The notes under the pieces are model-generated. The model searched no databases. It saw only the letters and a program-made list of their open reading frames with translations, and was not told where the DNA came from. Shown here one piece after another: positions 51,042 through 64,000 of a DNA stretch of 64,000 bases (position 1 is the stretch's first letter; each line of letters starts with the position of its first letter). A program made the position numbers and the translations under genes. The stretch is taken from positions 2,666,001 through 2,730,000 of the forward strand of contig JAKNDB010000110.1 in assembly GCA_024305405.1 (NCBI GenBank), in the 5' to 3' direction. Source of the stretch: Dirofilaria immitis. Taxonomy: Eukaryota; Nematoda; Chromadorea; Rhabditida; Onchocercidae.

Positions 51042-52164
51042 ACAAATTGTTGTGTATTACTCTTACTTGCTTTTCTTTCCCTCATTCCTTCATTTTTTTT
51101 CGAATTGTTCAATTACAGTTTGTTTAAATTCTCTCTCTTCATCATGTGAAAGTTTACAAGTAAAGAGGAAATTTTACTTTTCATACGTACTTTTGCAATT
51201 CTTTATCACTTTGCAACAATTGACAAGATCGATGAGAAGTTGCAAGTTGGATGTACCCGCTTTATCTTATGTTATCATATTAAATGGGTGATAATGATTA
51301 TAATTACAATTATAGTGAGGAAGATGTTAATGAAAAGAATTAATTGGAACAATAATAATAATAATAATATTGAATTGCAATAATGATGAATATTAGGATA
51401 TTAGTGGTATGGCTTTTAGGCATAACTTTGAGAATATCGAATAGTATTATTGCATGTAGTCTTGATAGATAAGATATGTGTGATTAATATAGCAAATAAA
51501 ATTTAATCGAATCTAACTATAATATGTAGTAATTCTAATGTAACTGGCATGCTTACCGTTTGAGAAGATTATTGAGACAAAAAAAAAACGGCAATATCAT
51601 GATAGTATTTTTAAAATGATATTAACATAAGTATCAGAAGGAAAGAAATAATCTCAGGGAGAAGAATGGTTATTATATATTTTGGTATTTGCTATTTCAT
51701 TCTTCCCTTTAGATTTCAATTAATTCGATCATTCAAAAGTTTTTTCTTTTTTAATTCTTGAATAAATAACTAATACATATTGAATGCCATTTTGTTATTC
51801 TATAAAAGTTACTATTTGTTCGAGATTTACCCATCCGAACTAATAGTAATCAAGTAAATTATTAAATTTCAAAATATACCAAGTGGGTTAAAAGTTGTTC
51901 CATAATCACCTTTTTTACTGGATGATATGGATTGGATCGCTGATAATGGAATGCTTGTTATCATTAAAAATGCATTTTTTTTTTTTGGAAAAATTTTATC
52001 AAATATTGGAAGAACGAAAAAAAAAAAAAAAAAAAACATATGCATTGTCGTCAATGTTTTATTACAAATTGTTTATCCAATTTAAATAGAAACATTCAAT
52101 CGCAGTAACAACAATAGCTGCTCCATCTAATTTCTCAATATTATATACAATTTTGTTATGTAAT

Positions 52165-52267
52165 CAATCTCAATGCCATACCATCCATACCATGATGCCA
52201 TGCCATGCCATTCCATGTCATGATGCCATGATACCATGATGCCATGATGCCATGCCATCATCATTGT
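52165..52267. repeat. CCATG / CATGATGC imperfect satellite
   Basis: Repeated CCATACCATGATGCCATG-like words, rich in CATG and therefore partly self-complementary, followed by ATTGTATTGTATTGTATT (52264-52280). Confidence 0.85.
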
Positions 52268-52454
52268 ATTGTATTGTATTATCATATTTAGGGAATGAAT
52301 GAATATCTTTAATAATAAGCAGCTATTTTATCTCTTCTCATATTTTCTCCTTTTTAACAAAGTTTATTTTTCAATTTAATTTTGATTTCGAATAATAAAA
52401 TGAAAAAATCTAACATATCTTATAATATATCAATTTTTTATTTTCTCTTTAACG

Positions 52455-52492
52455 TGGAGGATGGAAGGGAAGGGGAGGGGAGAGGGAGGGGA
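52455..52492 (+). repeat. G-rich purine tract, G-quadruplex-capable
   Basis: GGGAAGGGGAGGGGAGAGGG followed by AGGGG: at least four runs of three or more G separated by 1-3 bases, which fits the usual G-quadruplex rule. The flanks are more than 65% A+T. Confidence 0.75.
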
Positions 52493-53056
52493 AAAAAATG
52501 AGGAATTTTTAGGCTTAAGTGAAATTCTCGAACAATAAGCAAATGATGCGGGAGTACGAAGAAGTGGGCAGAAGAGAGTAAGGGTGAAATACGGAAGAAG
52601 TATTTCCATAATAAAAATAGAGGATGCTGATGTTCCTGTTGCTCTGGTCATATGGCGTGAAGGCTTTGCTTGCTTGCTTGCCCGAGTTGTATCCCGTGGG
52701 CGGACCCGTGGTGCCAGGAGGTGTTTGTTTGAGCAGTGTTTATTTCTAAACATGATAAATGTGAAAAATGTTTGTGAGTAGTAATACGGTGCTCGTCTCA
52801 GGCCTCTTTTCTTCATGCCTTTCTTGACCACTATTTTATGCCTTATTTTTTTTTTTTTATTCTCTTCTTATTTGTTGCTATTTGTCTTATTCTTTTTTGC
52901 CCATTCTTTGCCTAACATTTCCTATATATATAGTAGATATTGATATCTATCTATCTATATCTATATACATATCAATATCCACATCCATATTCAATACTTA
53001 TCTTTTTTTTAATTCGTTTTTGATGACCAAAATATATACTACAATTAAAAACACCC

Positions 53057-53059
53057 ACA

Positions 53060-53090
<31 letters not shown>

Positions 53091-53141
53091 TACACATACA
53101 CATACATACATACATACACATACACATATATATATATATAT
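53057..53141. repeat. (CA)n / (TACA)n / (TA)n compound microsatellite
   Basis: ACACACACACACACACAC grading into ATACACATACACATACATAC and then TATATATATATA. Confidence 0.95.
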
Positions 53142-53330
53142 TTTAGATGATGGCTTCTTATTACATTCAGATCGAATATATACTGTTGTATAGCATTATT
53201 TAAAAATTACTGATAGTTATTTGAGCTGATAAGAGAAATCTTGACCATTTATTTTGTTAAGAATCAATCAATAGGTTAATTAACTTTTTTATTTTATAAA
53301 TGACTGATAGTCTTTTTATCTTATGACCTT

Positions 53331-53350
53331 TTTTTTTTTTTTTTTTTTTA
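53331..53350. repeat. Poly-T run
   Basis: About 20 consecutive T, one of several T/A homopolymers in this block. Confidence 0.9.
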
Positions 53351-53433
53351 TGACATAATGTAATGTATCAATTAGTGAATGCGATATTAAAGATGAAGTA
53401 ATTAGTTGCAACATACTAATAGAATAATTGTAT

Positions 53434-53481
53434 TGGAGAGAGGAGGGGAAAGGAGGGGAGAGAGAGGGGAGGGGGAGGGAA
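53434..53481 (+). repeat. Second G-rich purine tract, G-quadruplex-capable
   Basis: Contains GAGGGGAAAGGAGGGGAGAG then AGAGGGGAGGGGGAGGGA. Four or more runs of at least three G with short A/G loops, about 1 kb from the similar tract at 52455. Confidence 0.75.
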
Positions 53482-54437
53482 AATAAAATAAAATAAAGGA
53501 CAATTTATTTCTTGTTTTTGGTGTTATTTTTCATTTACCTTACAGCACTTTTATGATTTATGACGTTGAAAGATTAATGACAGATTCCTCAAGACATATC
53601 ATATCTATCTGTACATACTTTTCACACTTATATCAACCACTGAATTGCTTATGATCAGGTTGAGCGTTTAATTTAAAAATTAGTAATAATCTTATTGTAT
53701 AAGATTATTTCATGATATTATTCCTTTTCTATTATCATTTGCATGCATAACTGTCTATCCAAGATTATCATTTTTTGAGTGATCGAAAATAATATTATCA
53801 TCTAAATTATAATATATGCAATTTTATCAATTCAAATATTCACTGCTTGATTAGTTTTGCATTTGAAGCATTGGGATTCGATATATTTTTCATCGAATTA
53901 ATCGAATTTTTGTCGAATTGCTATCGAATATTCATATTAAAATGGTAACAAGAGTTTTTTTTTTTTTTGGGAATGTGCCAGCTAATATGTAATAGTCAAC
54001 TTGTTTATGGCTTATTAAATATATACTTATTTTGGCTTCTTCAAGATCCAGCAAATAACTTCTTCCATAATTACTATGTATAGAACAGATAGTTTTAATT
54101 TCCAATTTTGAAATTACCTATATCAAATTTTTTATTTAGGATAATTTTAATTAGAAGTGAAAAAATATATTGAATATTTTTTAAACGTTTTTGCTTGCTG
54201 ACTTCGTCTTGCAAAAAAAAAAAAAAGTTGTTTGTTTAAGGTTCACGAATGTATTTTGCTATTTTGGTTGCGTAAAATGGTCAGTGATATTGTTCATTCA
54301 ATTTCTTCTGATTATAAACCACTGCTTTCTTCAACAATAATCCTCCATCTATTAACGTTCAATTCGTTTTTATTAGCTTCCAAAGCTACGACAATTTCAT
54401 CCATTTTATACTACATCATATCGATTTTTGTCGCATT

Positions 54438-60381
<5,944 letters not shown>

Positions 60382-62550
60382 GGTTAACCGTCTTTATATC
60401 AAAATTCTTATCGAAAATAGAAGTTCAACCCTTAATATCCATGGTTATTCAATGAAGCATGAGCCTACAATATGTATTTTCGCCAGTGAACTACAACTGC
60501 TCAAAATGTTCCACATTTTCACGTGAATAAAGCCATTTTAGAATTCGTGACTTCCCGGGAGTTGTACTGGAAAAGAAGTGTCTCTGAATAAATTGATTTT
60601 TTTATCAAAGATATAGAATTATTGGCTTTGTTCATGAAATTTCTTTTTTTTCTTTTAATATTACTGGGTTTTGTTGTAATATCAATCATACTGTTACCGC
60701 AAAAAAAGAAGTGGTTTCCTTTGTCGGATTTTCATCATTGAATGTACAATTTTAACGTATGACTGTTTGAAACTATAATTGCTAGGAAAAACATTTTACC
60801 ATAGTGTGTAACATTTGTTGGTAGGGGTATAAGCTGCCTAAAGAATAACTCATCCTATCAGACTTTTCAAAATTCCTATGAAAGTTTTTTCTAGTTTTTT
60901 CACGATACCGTATGATACATTTGACATGGTATGATGGTATTAGTCACTTATTTAGCTACAGTCAACAGCGATTCGTTTCTTATAACGTGTTGTGAAATGT
61001 TGTATGGCTACAGTATGATTACTTGGTATTGTTGAGATGAATTTATAAGCAATATTATATTGGATTGTTATGCCTTCTTCATTCATTCTAGTCTAATTAT
61101 ACTTTGACAATGAGCCGATCTGTTTTGTTTGTTTCCAGTTTTTAAATTATTTTGATTTGTTGCTATCAATTTTACGTAATTGATAGCAAGAGTCTATTAG
61201 TTGGTCATTTGATTGTCGTTTTACTGTTCTGTCCATTATGTATATCTGTCCCAGAATTAATATACTGTGCATATTTGCCATTCTGGCAATGATACATACT
61301 TTGCTGCAATGTTATATTCCATTTATTGTATACTATTTATTATTTTCATCTTTCGCAGTCATCGATTTTCTGAACTTTTGCAATGTTTTTTGAAATTACA
61401 TATCGAAAGAACTTTGGCACAGTCATTGGGTAAGAATGAGCCAGTTCTTTGGATTTTTCTTATTAGGCTTTCTATATTAATTTGTGGCCATTTTTTTTTT
61501 TTTTTAAAGTATTTCCTATTAAAAATGTGTAATATATACATGTTCAAAACAATGAATTTTCACTTGGTCACTTTTGAAGTCTGAATTTTGACCTTATAAA
61601 AAAGCCACTTTGTCTTTCTTCTTTGTTTTATTCCGTTAATAATTCTTTTCTTCTTTCGATTACTTTTTCTTTGAAATATTTTTGACAGTTTGGTTTTTAC
61701 CAACTGTTCGTGTTGTGCGTTCAATTTCGATTCGTATCCTTTTTAAAATTTTTTTTTTTTTTAAATAATCTTTTGATTATCTTTATCAATTTAATTTTTG
61801 TTGTTCATTCAATATTTTTCGTTGAAGTATCTCATCAATAATTTGTCTTTCCGCTTCTTTTTGTGCATACCAAGCTAATTTAAATGCAGCCATGTCTTCT
61901 TCTTCTTCTTCTTCTTCATATTTTTGTTTTCATTCTGTGCACAGCAATTTAAATAATTTTTTTTTTTATTTTCTCATATGTGTTTATTTTACAAACTTCA
62001 TCTTTTTCTCATCCATGCTATATATTAATTGTATAATAAGACTAGCCTTTTCAAATTTAAGTTACTATAAACAGTGCATTTAATTATTGAAATTAATTGA
62101 CGCATTTTAGATTTGTGAATATAATGTGTAAATTGTTACAAAATGACAATATATAAATCTTTAATTCATTCAATCAATTAATTAAATTAAGTTGAACGAA
62201 TGGTAAATTTCTTCAAAAAAAAAATCATTAACATTTTAACAATATGCAAGAGATTGATATTGAATATTAATATAGCGAAGGATCGTCAACATTATTATGT
62301 AATGCTTTCAAGACTTGATCCAAGAAATGGAATTGAGGACAGGAATAAATGAGAGAAATATTAAATGATGAACTGAATCATTGGAACTCATCTAGATTCA
62401 ACAAAAGAAGGAATGATTGAATAATTGCATATATAGATGAAATCATAGAAGAATCAGGTCATACTTCCTCCTATCTTCTTCAATAATGTATCGTTATACA
62501 TATTGCTATCTATCTACCCTCAAGAATAACAGTGAATCCTTCCATTTTCC
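60382..62550. other. Spacer downstream of the zinc-finger gene
   Basis: Holds the presumptive 3' UTR, poly-T runs (about 61491-61506, 61750-61762) and a short TTC array (61895-61918). No conserved coding block seen on either strand. Confidence 0.6.
61895..61918. repeat. Short (TTC)n microsatellite
   Basis: Eight consecutive TCT/TTC units. Confidence 0.85.
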
Positions 62551-64000
62551 ATGAATTCATTCAATCAATTCGAACGCATTTCCATACTTATTTTATTACT
62601 TTCTCCTATCTTTATTACTGGTAAGTAAGTATCCATCATTTCCTTTCATTTACTACAGCAATGCTATTTTACTGATAATTTCATTCCTCTGATAATTATA
62701 AGAAGCGTTTGATATGAAATTTCTTTTAAAGTATCATTATTATATTATTTTAATTAATATCTATTTGGTAGTAATCATCACTTGAAAGATAATTTCAGTT
62801 AGTTCCAAGATATGGAATTATAATTTCATTTTAATTGATGAGTTTTTATCAAATTGAAATTGAAATGATATCAATATTTTAATCATTTGTATTCTGCTAA
62901 ATAAAAGCAAAAAAACAATCCGGTATCATTAGCAGGGATGAAATGTCTATCACGAAATATAATTTATGTTCGAACTGAAGGTTACTATTTATCAGAAAGA
63001 ATACAAGCAGAATTTCAAGATTTAACACTCTCGGAATGTGCTGATCAATGTACATTCAAGATACAGGTGCAAAAAAATTTTTGAAACATTAATTTTAATT
63101 TATAAAATGTTGTGAATTAAAATAAGTTGAAAAATGAAAATATCTTATAATAAATTTTAAAATCAAATTATTCGATTAATCGGTTATTTAATTTATTCCT
63201 ATAAAAAAGCAAATCTTCTATTAATCATTTCTGTTATTAAAAGCAATAAAATTAGAATTGAAAATTAAATAGTACTTATAAATTATAAAACTTGATCGTA
63301 TTCTATTTCTTAAAAGGTAAACTTATATAATTTACATTCAACTGTCTTCAGGGAGTAAATTGTACTTCATTTGAGTATGATGCAATACAAATGAGATGTG
63401 TATTAAAAAGAAGGTAATGGAAATATAATGGATAATAGTAGTATATTACCATTGAAAATTGGCCATAATATCGCATTATTTCAACAGCTCTGTCTTCCTG
63501 GTATGATAATTTTGCAGTGACTTTTAGAGTACGAGTAATTAACCTTCCCTCAAACTTTTGAGGAATAATATTAGCATTTGCAAAAGAAAAAATCAACAAA
63601 AAAAAAATACTCATGTTTTGCTATCCGAATTTACAGTTGACGTAAAATATGAACAATTGGAAGAAAGCCGTTTACCAATCAATCAATGTTAAACGATCAT
63701 ATATTTATGATCAATCACTTTCTCCCATTTCCGTTTCCCGCCGCTCTTATCTATTTGCTATACGGGATTGTTTAGCAGAAAGATATAATAAATATTCCAA
63801 ATGTAATAGATTTAAACAATGATCCAAGTTGAATAATAATATGCTGGGATAAAATAAATTTAAATATGGAATAAAAATTACCCTATTTTTTAACTGAAGA
63901 TATTTTTACATCTATTTTAGAAGAGCAGGTATGTCCTGCGCCATATACCTTTGAACGTCTTCCAGGACATGTTCTGGTGGGAATCGCTAAAGAGGTTTAT
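62551..64000 (+). CDS. Secreted PAN/apple-domain protein (3' end beyond the window)
   Basis: Exon 1 (62551-62622, donor GTAAGT) encodes a signal peptide: MNSFNQFERISILILLLSPI. Exon 2 (about 62935-63066) carries GYYLSERIQAEF then LTLSECADQCTFKIQ, and exon 3 (about 63352-63415) GVNCTSFEYDAIQMRCVLK. The cysteine order (C, then ECADQC, then CTSFEY, then CVL) is that of a PAN/apple module. A further exon from about 63919 (QVCPAPYTFERLPGHVL) opens a second module and runs off the edge. Several nematode cuticle/apical-matrix ZP proteins (NOAH, LET-653 types) have this start, so an extracellular matrix role is inferred. The exon 3 to exon 4 phase does not match, so an indel or an intermediate exon may exist. 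Confidence 0.7.

Noticed and set aside
50849..51127. His/Ser-rich plus-strand frame resembling a metal-binding protein
   Set aside because: It is the (CAT)n microsatellite read in frame.
52430..52831. 133-codon minus-strand frame, basic and Ser/Pro-rich
   Set aside because: Part of it is the reverse complement of the purine tract; no family, no neighbouring exons.

Overview
This window reads as a chromosomal piece of an AT-rich nematode genome. Genes are split into many short exons (about 70-300 bp) by AT-rich introns. Almost every gene starts a few bases to a few tens of bases after a free-standing TTTCAG/TTTTAG-type acceptor, as expected where 5' ends come from spliced-leader trans-splicing. 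Proteins are recognisable orthologues of conserved animal genes, including a nematode-style fibulin-1 with alternative C-termini. A spirurid/filarial worm is my best guess (compact genes, AT-rich spacers, TA/TTA/CAT microsatellites), but that is inference.

Layout. 1-2870 (-): 3' truncated WDR26/GID7 orthologue (LisH-CTLH-WD40), perhaps with a distant first exon at 4762-5133. 5.2-8.2 kb: mostly empty, with a possible small coiled-coil gene (-) at its right end. 8583-14825 (+): an M3-family oligopeptidase homologue whose HExxH motif is destroyed. 15347-20967 (-): MSH2 mismatch-repair ATPase. 21681-24012 (-): RNase H2 subunit B, upstream of MSH2 on the same strand. 24.0-27.2 kb: spacer ending in a TA microsatellite. 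27230-36788 (+): fibulin-1 with anaphylatoxin-like modules, a string of calcium-binding EGF modules and two alternative C-terminal domains. 37645-39728 (-): COX18-type mitochondrial insertase. 40843-44431 (+): COP9 signalosome subunit 4. 44.4-55.9 kb: gene-poor block rich in microsatellites and purine tracts, with weak orphan exons. About 54438/55946-60381 (+): transcription factor with eleven C2H2 fingers. 62551 to the right edge (+): secreted PAN/apple-domain protein, incomplete.

The most important technical observation is that at least nine conserved exons break frame by exactly one base inside a short homopolymer, in five otherwise intact genes, and one more exon has one base too many. 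This pattern points to uncorrected homopolymer errors in the assembly rather than pseudogenes, and anyone predicting proteins here must allow for it.

Functional themes: two genome-maintenance genes (RNASEH2B and MSH2) are collinear and 0.7 kb apart; two proteins act on protein turnover machinery (WDR26 in the CTLH/GID ubiquitin ligase and CSN4 in the COP9 deneddylase); fibulin and the PAN protein are extracellular-matrix or cuticle-associated. I saw no CRISPR array, rRNA, tRNA or intact transposon.
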